Under the pieces are notes generated by a model that saw only the letters and a program-made list of their open reading frames with translations, did not search any database and was not told the DNA's origin. Of a DNA stretch of 64,000 bases, positions 1-10,605 are shown one piece after another. Location: NCBI GenBank assembly GCA_034509755.1, contig CM067551.1:20332501-20396500 (forward strand), read 5' to 3'. The position numbers were made by a program, and so were the translations under genes. This DNA comes from Anisodus tanguticus. Taxonomy: Eukaryota; Streptophyta; Magnoliopsida; Solanales; Solanaceae. Numbering within the stretch: position 1 is the first letter of the stretch; every line of letters begins with the position of its first letter.

Positions 1-587
1 GAATAACAGATAACACAAACACCCCAGAACCCGAAGATGTGAATACGAAAGAGTCTTATTATATAAAATTTGAAGGGGGGAAGAATATGTCAAACCTTTG
101 GAAGGAATTATGTAGCCATTTGAAGAGCATGATGCCAAAAAGACGGGGGTACGGAAGCATGAATCAATAAAGTTTGGACAATGTTATTTATGGTACGAAT
201 TTTGCGTTCGGCTTTCCCATTTTGTGAAGACGTATAAGGATAAGAAAAATGAAAATTGATCCCATTATTAGCACAAAATTCCCGAAACACCCCATTGTCA
301 TATTCTTTTCCATTATCACTCTGAATATTTTTTATTTCTCGTTCGAATTAAGTTCTAATGAATGCTCTAAATTTTAAAAAGATGGAAAAAAACTTGAGAT
401 TTTTTCGCTATCGAAAAAGTCCATAAAATATAGAATAATCATCCAAAAAGAGAACATAATACCGATGACCCAAAGAACTAAGAATAAGAGACATCCATAA
501 GTCGTTATGAATAATATCAAATGGTATTAAAGTATGAGAATTAGAGTCTACAAATGGAAACTTAACTATTTTCCTTAAAGAACAAGA
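1..587 (-). pseudogene. Copia 1 integrase core (broken)
   Basis: The minus-strand translation gives the integrase catalytic core in pieces: a first-aspartate region near 480-500, then 'SDNGKEYDN' near 295-320 (second aspartate), and 'NGKAERKIRTINN' near 195-230 carrying the catalytic glutamate. The 60-residue uninterrupted piece at 108-290 covers the last part of the core. Stops and frameshifts separate the pieces. Integrase would insert the cDNA into the host chromosome; this copy cannot. It follows the GAG-pre-integrase segment directly, as in other Copia polyproteins. Confidence 0.8.
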
Positions 588-929
588 TTAACAATTTGGA
601 GTGCTCCGCTCACCCTTACAAGAAATAAAGTTATTTTTCTCTAAGGAAGACAAAATAGATGATCCCGGATGACCTAGACAAGCATACCACAAGGAAGGAG
701 CAAGGGCTGCAAACGCTGACGGCAAGGCTTGACTCGATGGACCGGAACATGGTGTGATAGGATAAAGATCTCCCCTACTATCACACCTCATGAGATGACT
801 CCCCGTTTTGAAATCCTTCACAGAGAACACAAATGGATCAAATTCTATGGACACAAAATTATCAGTGGTGAATTTTCGGACATACACCAAATTTTTAATC
901 AATTTTGGAGTGTGAAGGGTATTTTTCAA
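588..929 (-). pseudogene. Copia 1 GAG-pre-integrase domain
   Basis: An uninterrupted 113-residue minus-strand stretch contains the family pattern: 'LVYVRKFTTDN', 'SVEFDPF'-like hydrophobic blocks, 'LMRCDSRGDLYPI' and 'LWYACLGHPG', where the last block resembles the 'WHxRLGH' motif. This segment links the protease to the integrase core in Copia polyproteins. It lies between the protease motif at 926-1173 and the integrase pieces below 588. The frame is open here but shifted relative to its neighbours. Confidence 0.8.
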
Positions 930-1173
930 AATAAGGGGTCGATGAGGGGGGACAATGTTTTATGATCATATCCTCGAATTGGAATTGAATTACCATTACC
1001 AATAATTATACCACGATTGTTGCTCAAATTGGAATAAGACGAGAGAGTACCTGAATCGGATGTCATGTGAGTAGTAGCGCCACTGTCCATGTACCAATTT
1101 GGGTCCGAAGGATTTATTCCAAGTGTGTGCATCGCGACTTCGATGTCGGTAGCAGTGCGACCCGCTATATGAT
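926..1173 (-). pseudogene. Copia 1 aspartic protease segment
   Basis: The motif 'WYMDSGATTHMT' is the retropepsin active site (D-S-G-A) of Copia elements, which cuts the Gag-Pol polyprotein. It is followed by 'GNGNSIPI', typical of the flap region. The frame is open from about 1237 to 926. It is joined directly to the end of the left gag copy. Confidence 0.8.
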
Positions 1174-2235
1174 GGGCCTGGTGGGGCCTAGGCCTGCCTC
1201 CCTGCTGACCCGGTACCCCACTGGATCGCTGGACCAAGCCTGGGCTGGAGTAGCAGGGCCGAAAAGAAGGCTAAAATTGGGCCCAATTACCGTGGGCTGG
1301 AGGCGCTGAACAACCGAGATTGTTGGGCCACTGCCTACTGGTCTAGGCCCATGGCCAGGGGGCCCAAGGCTGGGATCAGTGGGGCTGAGGCCCACTGTTG
1401 ATGGGTGGGGCCTACTGTCGCCGGTACTGCTAACGTTACCACCGCGTTTGCCACTGCGGTTTCTTCCATTATTTTTCCTAGTATTCTTGCCGCCACCGTG
1501 AGCACGGTTTTGGCCCAAATTATCAACACACCCTAGAGAATTTATGGAGGAGGTCATTATGACTATGGGACTTGCCCCGGTAGCCGCCTTCTTAGGCAAT
1601 CCGACTTCTTCCAAAGTAAGAATGGAGCGGGCTTGATAGAACATTGGGAGAGGGTTACTTTGACGAAGTAGGGTCCCAATGCCACTAAATGCCTCGGAGA
1701 GGCCAGCAACCATTTGTAGAACCAGACTATCTTCACTAATGGGCGCACCAACATTGCGGAGTTGGTCCGCCAATTCCTTCAATCTTTTGTAATATGCTGA
1801 AACATTCGGAAAATTTTCCATATTGACGTGGGAAAAGTCCTGCTCAATAGTAACAACTCTGGAATTCTGATTATCTTGGAATATGTCACGCATCATATTC
1901 CAAGCAGCCATTTCCGTAGCGTCTAGCTCAATAATCGTCTTCAGTAGGTCAGTAGAGATAGTGGAATAAATCCACTGAAGGACGGTGTCACCAAGCGTTG
2001 TCCATAACTTAGGATCATCCTCACGTTGAGGCACCTCCGTATCCTCAGGAGCCGCGGGGATTATGTGATGGATGACTTGATGCGAGCGAGCATGAATTTT
2101 AAACAACTCAGCCCACGTCGCGTAGTGGACTTTTTCTATCTCAAGAATGAGAGGTATGTGATTCTTGATGTTAGAAACAACACGGGCAGGATAAAACGTG
2201 CTATTTGTCGTCGACATAACGAAAGAACAATAGGT
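1174..2235 (-). pseudogene. Copia 1 gag, promoter-distal copy
   Basis: The minus strand encodes a UBN2/retrotrans_gag-type protein of about 340 residues. Recognisable blocks are 'ARVVSNIKNHIPLILE', 'YATWAELFKIH', 'VLQWIYSTISTDLL', 'NVSAYYKRLKELADQL' and 'LVLQMVAGLSEAFSG', followed by a Gly/Pro/Arg-rich tail. No CCHC zinc knuckle is visible in the tail. This copy is open over most of its length. It is fused upstream to the tail of a second gag copy by a tandem duplication. Gag would form the virus-like particle. Confidence 0.85.
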
Positions 2236-3296
2236 GGGGCTAGTGGGGCCCATGCCTGCCTCCCTGCTGACCCGGTACCCCACTGGATTGCTGGATCGAA
2301 CCTGGGCTGGAGTAGCTGGGCCGAAAAGAAGGCTAACATTGGGCCCAATTACAGTGGGCTGGAGGCGCTGAACACTCGAGATTGTTGTGCCACTGCCTAC
2401 TGGTCTAGGCCCACGGCCGGGGGCCAAGGCTGGGACCGGGGGGCTGAGGCCCACTATTGATAGGGTGGGGCCTACTGACACCGATACTGCTGGCATTACC
2501 ACCGCGTTTGCCACTGCGGTTTCTTCCATTTTTTTACTTAGTATTCTTGCCGCCACCGTAAGCACGGTTTTGGCCCAAATTATCAACACACCCTAGAGAA
2601 TTCATGGAGGACGTCATCATGACTACGGGACTTGCCCCGGTAGCCGCTTTCTTAGCCAATTCGGCTTCTTCCAAAGTAAGCATGGAGCGGGCTTGATAGA
2701 ACGTTGGGAGAGGGTTACTTTGACGAAGTAGGGTCCCAATGCCACTAAATGCCTCGGAGAGGCCAACAACCATCTGTAGAACCAGACTATCTTTACTAAC
2801 GGGCGCACCAACGTTTTGGAGTTGGTCCGCCAATTCCCTCAACCGTTTGCAATATGCTGAAACATTCGGGAAATTTTTCATGTTGACGTGGGAAAAGTCC
2901 TGCTCAATAGTAACAACTCTGGAATTCTGATTATCTTAGAATATGTCACGCAGCCTATTCCAAGCAGCCATTGCCGTAGCGTCTGGCTCAATAATCGTCT
3001 GCAATAGGTCAGTAGAGATAGTGGAATAAATCCACTGAAGGACGGTGGCATCAAGCGTTGTCCATAACTTAGGATCATCCTCACGTTGAGGCACCTCCAT
3101 ATCCTTAGGAGCCGCGGGGATTATGTGATGGATGACTTGATGCGAGTGAGCGTGAATTTTAAACAACTCGGCCCACGTCGCGTAGTGGACGTTTTCTATT
3201 TTAAGAATGAGAGGTATGTGATTCTTGATGTTAGAAACAACACGGGCAGGATAAAACGTGCTCTTTGTCGTCAACATAACGAAAGAACAATAGGTG
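1174..3296 (-). repeat. Tandem duplication of gag (two ~1062-bp units)
   Basis: Units 1174-2235 and 2236-3296 align end to end by eye with scattered mismatches. The junctions lie at a shared 'AATAGGTG' word (2228-2236 and 3289-3296). The gene order becomes gag-gag-protease. A direct head-to-tail duplication within one element suggests unequal recombination or template switching during reverse transcription. Confidence 0.85.
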
Positions 3297-3397
3297 ATTT
3301 TGTAGAAAATTTGGGAAGAGATGAGGTAAAATTTAACATGAAATCCGAGGATGGGGGCACGGAAATCGATGCAACTTTTGGCCAAGAAGGGGCACAA
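2236..3397 (-). pseudogene. Copia 1 gag, promoter-proximal copy
   Basis: This repeats the gag blocks of the neighbouring copy ('YATWAELFKIHAHSH', 'VLQWIYSTISTDLLQ', 'NVSAYCKRLRELADQL', 'LVLQMVVGLSEAFSG'). It extends a further ~100 bases to the right, into sequence absent from the left copy, and so includes the original gag start region next to the primer-binding site. A TAA stop at about 2936-2940 interrupts it where the left copy reads through. The copies differ by scattered substitutions and small indels. Confidence 0.85.
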
Positions 3398-3444
3398 AAA
3401 ATGAGAGAAATCTTAGAGAAGAGCGGAAGCAATTTAGTCCTAGA

Positions 3445-3456
3445 CTTCTGATACCA
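3445..3456 (-). promoter_or_regulatory. Primer-binding site of Copia 1 (initiator Met tRNA)
   Basis: The minus strand reads TGGTATCAGAAG directly after the LTR, one base from the plant initiator-Met-tRNA PBS TGGTATCAGAGC. This fixes the element's orientation and the inner LTR boundary. Confidence 0.85.
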
Positions 3457-3746
3457 TGAATTAAATAATCCCTTGATTATTTTCATTGATTGAAAGGCTA
3501 TATATACAAGTTACATATTTCCATAATAGGAGAATCATATTCATATTCTACTCCTAAATCTTTATTCTATTTGGAGATTAATTATACAATTATGGTAAGA
3601 GTACAAGACTAATTAAGGTACACTACAACTATACAAAACCATGTACAATAAGGAGACCAAAACCGTGTACACTATCCTAACCGAGAGCATCCCAATATAC
3701 ATAGGATATACACGTGTATATCTTATGTTATTGAGTATATTTAACA
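3457..3746 (-). repeat. 5' LTR of Copia 1 (290 bp)
   Basis: The minus strand starts TGTTAAATATACTC at 3746 and ends in TTCA at 3457 next to the PBS, giving TG...CA ends. A TATA-like 'TATATATAG' on the plus strand near 3500 lies in the expected promoter/leader part of the LTR. The second LTR is outside the window, so age cannot be estimated. Confidence 0.8.
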
Positions 3747-4519
3747 GAAATTATCAAACGAGAATTAGCAAAACTATCTACGAAAGAAGCTAAAAAATAT
3801 AGAAACATATATTTTGGAGGAATATAATTCACTATAAAAGCATATTTTTAGAAAATATAGACATATACCTATACAACTATACATATTAGATGATAGAATA
3901 TTAGAAAATCTACAAGATGCCCTAATATCAATAATAAAAGGAAATTTAATATACCAAAAATAGAATTTACAGTACAACCAGATTTTAGTATATTATTAAA
4001 AGATGAACATAAAGAATTAGCTTTAACACTATATTATAAATTAGATGGAATAAAAATGCCACCAGGTAGCAAAGTAATAAGTACAGAAACTAAAATGATA
4101 TATGCTTTAACCGGAAATCACTATGTAAGAAAACAACATGAAATGAATATTTTAGTACCAAAATTATATCAAGATATATTAGAACAGATAGAACACAAGA
4201 AAATCCTAGAATAACAATACCAGAAGAAATACAAATGGATTTTAACAATAGAACTATAACTCCATCACATAGATTGAAAGCACAAATAGAAGGATCCAAA
4301 CTAATAATTAAAAGTGAACCAAGAATATTAAGACAAAATAGTTTAATAGGTAGACAACCAAGAACATTAGATTTGATAAATATACTGAGCAACAGATTAA
4401 GAATAAAAGTAGTAATATTCAACGGAATTATAACAACTGATTGTATAACTGAATTAAATATAGGAGCCGTAAAAATCTTTATATATATAAGTAAAATTAA
4501 TAAAAAGATTGTAATCTGA
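3747..4519 (+). pseudogene. EPRV movement protein (partial, broken)
   Basis: Translated pieces such as 'DALISIIKGNLIYQKIEF', 'LALTLYYKL' and 'MIYALTGNHY' match the 30K-superfamily movement-protein layout of caulimovirids, which makes plasmodesmatal tubules for cell-to-cell spread. The N-terminus is cut off by Copia 1 at 3746. Several stops and shifts break the frame (for example near 3890-3960 and 4210), and an open stretch of 94 residues remains at 4235-4519. Assignment rests on motif order, not on an alignment. Confidence 0.65.
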
Positions 4520-4700
4520 TAGAGCCACAGACCTGCAATTACCCTGAAAATGACAGAGAAATAATAACCACTAAAAGAATTAATCTAAAATTTAAAATTC
4601 ATGATTTAGAATATAAAATAAACATAGGAGTAATACAATATGACAATTTTAATGAATTGTTATTAGGAAGTGATTTTTTAACCATGATAAATTAAAGAAT
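4400..4700 (+). pseudogene. Retropepsin-like segment after the EPRV movement protein
   Basis: Two short blocks are spaced like the two halves of a retroviral protease: 'VVIFNGIITTDCIT' at 4409-4450, where a hydrophobic strand leads to N-G in place of D-[ST]-G, and 'LLLGSDFL' at 4657-4680, like the conserved LLGxDFL strand. A stop at 4517-4519 lies between them. The true protease motif DSGAD is 3 kb downstream. I infer a catalytically dead, protease-like domain fused to the movement protein; it could also be chance similarity. Confidence 0.4.
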
Positions 4701-4814
4701 TACTAATGAAGGAATTGAAATTAATGACTAAGGAAAAATAAGATTTGTAAATAAAATATGAATATTCAAGAAAAAATACAAAAGAAGAAATAAAAATTAT
4801 AAATTATAAAAACA

Positions 4815-5880
4815 GTGTTATCGGAAGAAATAATAATATCCCAACTTAAATACTTAGAATATAGTGCGAAAGAAATGAAACTAGAAAATGATATAAAACA
4901 GTTAGAACAACAATGTGATAAATCTACAAAAATATTGATTGATATGGAAAATGGATGGAAGAAAATAATTAATAATCCTGAGTAGCTTTAATGAAAAGGT
5001 GGATGCAATATGTAACGAAATAATAATAAAAGAATAATTATAAAATACCTTACTAGGCATGGATGAAATAAGAGAGAATCAAACCAAATAAAACAATTAG
5101 TAAAAGAAGAATTAACAAAATTATGGAATGTATCAGAAGTACCAACATTTAAATTAATATTAGAACAACTTAATATATTAGTATCACACATAAACAAAGG
5201 AAAACAAGCAGTTGAATTAAAAGAAGAATCTGAAACAAGTAATACTAATCAAGAAGAAACAGTTACTATTATAAATTCTAATAAATCAGAATTAGTACCA
5301 ATTCATGCATGGAGACGAAGTAAAGAACTCGTAATGATAGATATTAGTAAAATAAAGCCTAAATTACCAAAAGAGGTTGAATTTTTTTAGATAATTTAGC
5401 TTTATTACATAAAAAGGATAATTTTAATGGATACACACGAACATAATGTAATAACATTTCTAAAAAGTCATGGAACGGATATAATTGAAAAAGAAAGATA
5501 TAAATATGAACCTATGAAAAGCAAAGACTTTAAAAATATATCAAATAAAAATAGTAATTCTTCAAAAGGTGGAAATATTGTAGACATAAAAGAAACCGAA
5601 AAAAGTGAAAAAATTGAATATCTACAATTAAAATTAGACAAACAAGAACAACAGATATCATAATTAAAAGATGAAAATATAAAATTAAGATCACATGGTA
5701 ATGAAGAATGGTTAAATAAGTATAAAAAATACAAAAATAAATTTAGAGATACTAAGAAAGAATTAAAATAAACTAAGAGAGAATTAAAACAAGTAAGAAA
5801 TGAACTAAGTCAAGTAAAACAAGATATGTAAGAATTAAAAGAAGAACTAAATATTCTGAGAAAACAAATGAAAAATATTA
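4815..5880 (+). pseudogene. EPRV coiled-coil proteins (virion-associated-like), broken
   Basis: Two or three consecutive Lys/Glu/Gln-rich reading stretches have heptad-like spacing, including 'KLENDIKQLEQQ' near 4875-4915, a piece around 5100-5390, and an open stretch from the ATG at 5427 to 5663 that continues as coiled coil ('ELKQVRNELSQVKQDM') past stops to about 5880. In caulimovirids small coiled-coil proteins between the movement and coat genes serve as virion-associated or transmission factors; assigning that role here is inference. The bases are about 75-80% A+T. Confidence 0.5.
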
Positions 5881-5899
5881 AAAGAAAGGAAAAGGAAAA

Positions 5900-7440
5900 A
5901 TACAAAAACAAGTGATGATAGCTCGTATAGTTCTGATAATACTAATAGTATAACTGAACAAGAATTTACTAACCATGTAAAAGAAAATACAATAGAAACC
6001 CACGAAATAAAAATGGTAGATTTTATAGAAGAAATAGAAAGTGAAGAAAATTTTGAAATTGAAAAAGAAAATAATCAAATAATAGAAGCTTTAGAAAAAA
6101 TGAAAAATGTTAATGTAATTATAGAAGAAGAACAAGAAAGTGATATAGAAGATGAATTTAATAGACCGATAGAAACAAAAATAGAAATATATGGTTAAAT
6201 AAATGAAAATGCAAATGACTACCCTGAAGAGGAATTGGTAGACCCTAATTTAGAAACAATACGCAGAAGACATACTAAAATACCAGACCATATACTGGTA
6301 GGACAACAAACTGAATTTAAAGAATTTATAGGATCAATGTCACAAGGTGTAAGTTTTAATGAATATTTCTTAGACTTAGACAATGTTTATGATTAACAAG
6401 AAATAAGTAGACGAATAAATGACTGGAGTCTTGGAATGTACATAGCATTAATAAACTCCACACATACTGATAACTTAGATTATATTTATGACTTAATAAC
6501 TAAAACATTATTAGGAAAAGTAGCATTTTGGATAGAATCCATAGCACATCAATTAAGACCACAAGTATTTAGTCATTCAAAAGATTGGAAATCTATGTTA
6601 ATGTTATTTGATATAGTATTAAAAAGAGAATTCTTAGGAGAAAGGTGGTTAGTAGCAAAAGAGAATGTACTAGCAGAAAGAAAATGGAAATCATAATGAA
6701 CTTAAATAATATGAAATGTTGTAAAATTAATAAATTACCATAATATACAATAAGTTTTAGTAAATTCTTTTATGAAGCAAGATTCTTACCAGATGAAGGT
6801 ATAATATATCAACAACTTTATTACGACCATTTACCATCACCGTACAATACTGAGGTATCTAAAGACTATAGTCAATTAGAACCGAAAGAAAATACATTAG
6901 GAGAAAGAATAAGAGTATTAAGAGCATACTTAATGAGAAAATGTGAAGAATACATAATACAACAAAAGATTAAAAAAGATAAAAAAAAAAGCAAGGATTA
7001 AAAGAAATATGTGAATTCACTATTAGTATTTGGATGCAATGATAAAAGAAAATATATAAGACATAAAAAACATAAAAAATAGTATCAGAAAGATATAAAA
7101 TATATAATAAATATAAGAAACCTTACTATAACAAATATAGAAAGAAAAGATTTAAACGGTACAGAAATACCCCTGAAACTAAAAGAAATATATGAAACCT
7201 TTAGAAGAAAATATTAAAGAGTATAAATGTTGGAATTGCAATGAAAAATGACATTATGCTAACAAGTGTCCAAAATTAAAGAAAAAAGATGTAAACAATA
7301 TTAATAAGACACAGTTTATCATGAATTTACAACAAATAAAAGAAGATAATAATAAATTTTATGAATATGAAGATTTCTATGTTAGCCAGATGGAAAATGA
7401 AAGTGAAATAGAATCAGAAAATATTAACTTTATTAATACA
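5900..7440 (+). pseudogene. EPRV coat protein with zinc knuckle (broken)
   Basis: An acidic N-terminal region (6013-6198, rich in E and D) is followed by a core with 'FKEFIGSMSQGVSFNEYF' near 6318-6372 and 'KVAFWIESIAHQLRP' near 6517-6560, then a basic stretch, then a retroviral zinc knuckle at 7228-7269. The knuckle shows C-x2-C-x4-H-x4-C, but a TGA at 7249-7251 sits just before the histidine. The acidic arm, core and basic/knuckle tail in this order are typical for caulimovirid coat protein. Stops also occur at 6196-6198, 6394-6396 and 6694-6696. Confidence 0.7.
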
Positions 7441-7449
7441 TATTCAGAT

Positions 7450-7760
7450 AGTGAAAGCAGTGATATATAAATAATGGTAGTAATTTATATAGAAGCTCAT
7501 TTTGAGTACAAGCCTAATAAAATGATAAAGCAAAAAATATTCATAGATATTAGATAGTGGAGCAGATGTATGTTTAGCAAAGAAAACTGTATTAGTATCA
7601 CACAAATGAAAAAAATCTAAATGACATAAGATAAGAGTAATAGGATTTAATGAACAAATGAAAAAATTAGATATAATAGCAGAAAACATGAGAATAATAT
7701 TAGGAAAAACAATATTAACTTCCTAGACTTATTTAAGATACAAGTAATAAACAATAGTAC
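7450..7760 (+). pseudogene. EPRV aspartic protease (broken)
   Basis: DSGAD is encoded at 7553-7567, the retropepsin active site, preceded by a hydrophobic strand and followed by 'VCLA'. The frame is shifted shortly before the motif, and a TGA occurs at about 7608. It lies between the coat protein's knuckle and RT, as expected for the pararetroviral polyprotein. Confidence 0.7.
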
Positions 7761-7761
7761 T

Positions 7762-8700
7762 TTGAGTTTACAAACACCCTGTAATGAATGGATAATATTA
7801 AAAAGAGTAATACCAATACAAACACTGAAATTGTCTAATTTAAGATCAGACAGGAATAATAACTTAGAACTATTAAAAGAAAAATATCTCAATTTACTAA
7901 AAATAAATTTTGGAGAAACCCCTATACAGTTATGGGATAAAGAGAAAATAGATGCTGAAATAAAATTAATAAATCCTAATGATACAATAAGATGTAAACC
8001 TATTAGGTATAGCCCAACTGATCAAAAAGAATTTGAAACCCAAATTAAAAAAATACTAGACATAGAAATAATACAAGAAAGTAAAAGCTCATATAGCAGT
8101 TCAACCTTTTTAGTTAGAAAACATAGTTAACAAAAAAGAGGAAATGCTAGGATGGTAATAGATTATAGAGAATTAAATAAAAATATAGTATTTGATGGAT
8201 ACTTTATACCATATAAAAAAAAACCTTATTAACCGATTAGGAGGGAAAATGGTTTAGTAAATTTGACTGTAAGAGTGAATTTTGGCAAATTAAATTAACA
8301 AATGAATCAAAACCCTTAACAACGTGTAGTGCCCCTCAAGGACACTATGAATGAAATGTATTACCATTTGGATTAAAAAATGCACCGCAGATATTTCAAA
8401 GAAGAATGGATCAAGTCTTTAGAAAATTATAAGACTTTTGTATAGTATATGTTGATGACATACTAATATATAGTGATACCTTAAAAGATCATATAAACCA
8501 CTTAGAAAATTTTATAAAAACTATAAAACAACATGAAATATTATTATCTGAAAAGAAATCTAAAATATTCAAAAATAATATAGAATATTTAGGATATGTT
8601 ATAGACAAGGATGGAATACAATTGTAAGAACATATTGTAACAAAAATAAAAAAATTAAAGATAACTAGAAAATAAAAAAGAAGTACAACAATTCTTAGAA
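7762..8700 (+). pseudogene. EPRV reverse transcriptase (broken)
   Basis: An open stretch at 7762-8130 covers the N-terminal RT region with 'IIQESKSSYSSSTFLVRK'. Downstream come 'KFDCKSEFWQIKL' near 8258-8298, 'NVLPFGLKNAPQIFQRRM' near 8352-8410 and the catalytic YVDD at 8448-8459. The tryptophan expected before NVLPFG is a TGA at about 8350. Frameshifts lie near 8128, 8220 and 8625. RT would copy the pregenomic RNA to DNA in the cytoplasm. Confidence 0.85.
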
Positions 8701-8799
8701 TAATAAATTATGCTCCAGACCATATAAATGATTTACCAACAATAAGAAAATCATTACAAGAGCAGATAAAAGGAAAAAATAAAACATTTGAGTGAAAAG

Positions 8800-9289
8800 A
8801 AGAACATGATAAAGCTATTAAAAATATTAAAGAAATAGTACAAGCTTTAACAAAACATAGAATACCAACTGAACACGATCAATTAGAATTATATATTGAT
8901 GCTAGTGATATAGGATGGGGAGCAGTTCTTATAACTTATGAAAAAAATGATATAGATAAAGAAAAATCATTGATATGCGGATATGGAGGAGGAACTTGGA
9001 AACAAAATGAGAAAAAAATTATCATATTAATGAAAAAGAGTTATTAGCTGTAAAATTCAGAATAAAACAGTTTCATTATCACTTATTACTAGTAAAATTT
9101 ATTGTTAAAACTAATAACACTAAAGTAAAAGCATTTATTACTAATAAAATAGACCATTTGCCAGAATTTAATAGAAGAAGAAAATGACAATCATTTTTAT
9201 GTTGTTATGATTTTATTGTTAAAAATATCTCTGGAACTAAGAATATTTTAGTTGATTTTCTTAGCAGGTACAATGTCAATTACCAGTGA
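8800..9289 (+). pseudogene. EPRV RNase H and polyprotein C-terminus (broken)
   Basis: 'LELYIDASDIGWGAVL' at about 8885-8930 carries the first RNase H aspartate, followed by 'KIIILMKKSY' across a frameshift and by the closing block that ends in the stop at 9287-9289. The connection domain ahead of it has a TGA where a tryptophan is expected (near 8793). The stop overlaps the start of ORF4. Confidence 0.75.
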
Positions 9290-9517
9290 TAATTTTGAAG
9301 ACTATATTACCAATGTCATGAAATCCATTATTCAAACCAATGAGACCTTAATATCCAAGATACAAGAAAATACACATCTTGTTAACCAGCTTAGAGAAGC
9401 CTTGCAAGATTTAGAAATCTATAAAACCTTAAAATTACCACAATCACCTAAACCTACCACGGAAAAACCAAATATCTCTACTACAAACCTAACAAACTTT
9501 TCATCCAAGCTTGCAAC
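9273..9517 (+). pseudogene. EPRV ORF4, 5' part (to the hAT insertion)
   Basis: The ATG at 9273 opens a frame for a Ser/Thr/Gln-rich protein that continues undisturbed to the 8-bp target site at 9510-9517. The start lies 17 bases inside the polyprotein's end (stop at 9287-9289). In related viruses the last ORF encodes the inclusion-body/translational transactivator protein; that role is inferred from position only. The gene resumes at 13499 after the transposon. Confidence 0.6.
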
Positions 9518-9527
9518 TAGAGATGGC

Positions 9528-9715
9528 AGTGGATCCTGGACCCGGTCCGGATCCGGTGGATCCAGATCCGTTTTATAGGATATGGATCTTCAAAATTTGG
9601 ACCCGACGGATCCGGATCGGACCCAGATCCATTTCTGACGGATCAGATCTGGGTATGGATTTTGTATTTGAGATCCATATCCGATCCAGATCCGACCTGT
9701 GGATCCGTTTTTTTA
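9528..9715 (+). repeat. Left subterminal GGATCC array of the hAT element
   Basis: The words GGATCC, GATCCGG and AGATCC occur many times, in both orientations, over about 190 bases. hAT transposases commonly bind repeated short subterminal words, so these are probable binding sites; that is inference from family knowledge. Confidence 0.7.
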
Positions 9716-10605
9716 TTAAATACATTATACATTTATACATCCATAAGACCATAACCTAGAACTTTTCTTTAATTTTCTCGGCCATGCCCAAGTCCATAAA
9801 GGACCGAAGCCCAGCCCATGCGTGTCTTTAAGCCAATGAAAGGGGCAAAGACCTCATTCATACGACGTCAGTCCATGTCCTTGGGGCAAAGACCTCATTC
9901 AACGAAATGGGCAAAGACCAAAACTCTAGCCATCGTCTCTACTTGCCATCCCTACTCATACGACGTCAGTTCATGTCCACCCCTTCCGATTCCAAGGTAG
10001 TAAGACAAATCAGATTCAATACTTTCTGCCATATATTAAACGGTGAGTTTGATTTTTATTTTTTTGGCCCTTTTAACTTCTGTTAGTTCTTTTTTTTTTT
10101 TTAGTTCTGTTTTTTCATTTATATAATATTTGATGTTTTGGGATTTTGAAAGATATATTAACAGTCATTTACATAATATTTGATGTTTTGAGATTTTGAA
10201 AGATATATTAACAGTCTTTTTGTTAGTTCTGTTTTGAAAGTTAGTTCTTCTTTTTGTTGTTTCTGTTTTTTCATTTATATAATATTTGATATTTTGGAAT
10301 TTTGAAAGATATATTAACAGTCAAACACAAACAGAAAAAGAAAATACGTGTACGATTTTATAAATCTAACAAAAAGCAGAGAACAAAGACTAATTTTTGC
10401 TTATAAATTTCTTCAACAAATTGAAGCGACGATACAATTCATATTTACACACACATCTAAGAATTACTTTTGTCTTGTTTGAGTCATTATAGGGGCTCCT
10501 TAGAGTACAAATTTTGGGATTTGAATATGTTAATTGGACTAAAATGTGCATGATACTTCTCTGTTATGTGGTTAAGTAATGTATTCAAATATTTTCTTGT
10601 AGGAA
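9716..10605 (+). other. hAT leader region, no coding sequence
   Basis: Between the subterminal array and the first transposase ATG lies AT-rich DNA containing a 'GGGGCAAAGACCTCATTC' duplication (about 9841 and 9884) and three copies of a ~55-bp unit with 'ATAATATTTGATGTTTTG' (10100-10320). The TTGTAG just before the ATG at 10606 looks like an intron acceptor, so a 5' leader intron is likely. Confidence 0.45.

Larger units (their letters stand above)
1..3746 (-). mobile_element. Copia LTR retrotransposon 1, truncated by the window start
   Basis: The minus strand reads, from right to left, an LTR, a Met-tRNA primer-binding site, gag (present twice), aspartic protease, GAG-pre-integrase and the integrase core, which is the Ty1/Copia gene order. 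RT, RNase H and the 3' LTR lie outside the window to the left. All reading frames are broken, so this is a dead copy. The right LTR edge at 3746 abuts sequence encoding a viral movement protein, so the element inserted into the endogenous pararetrovirus. The 5 bases after the LTR are GAAAT; the matching target duplication would lie off-window. Confidence 0.9.
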
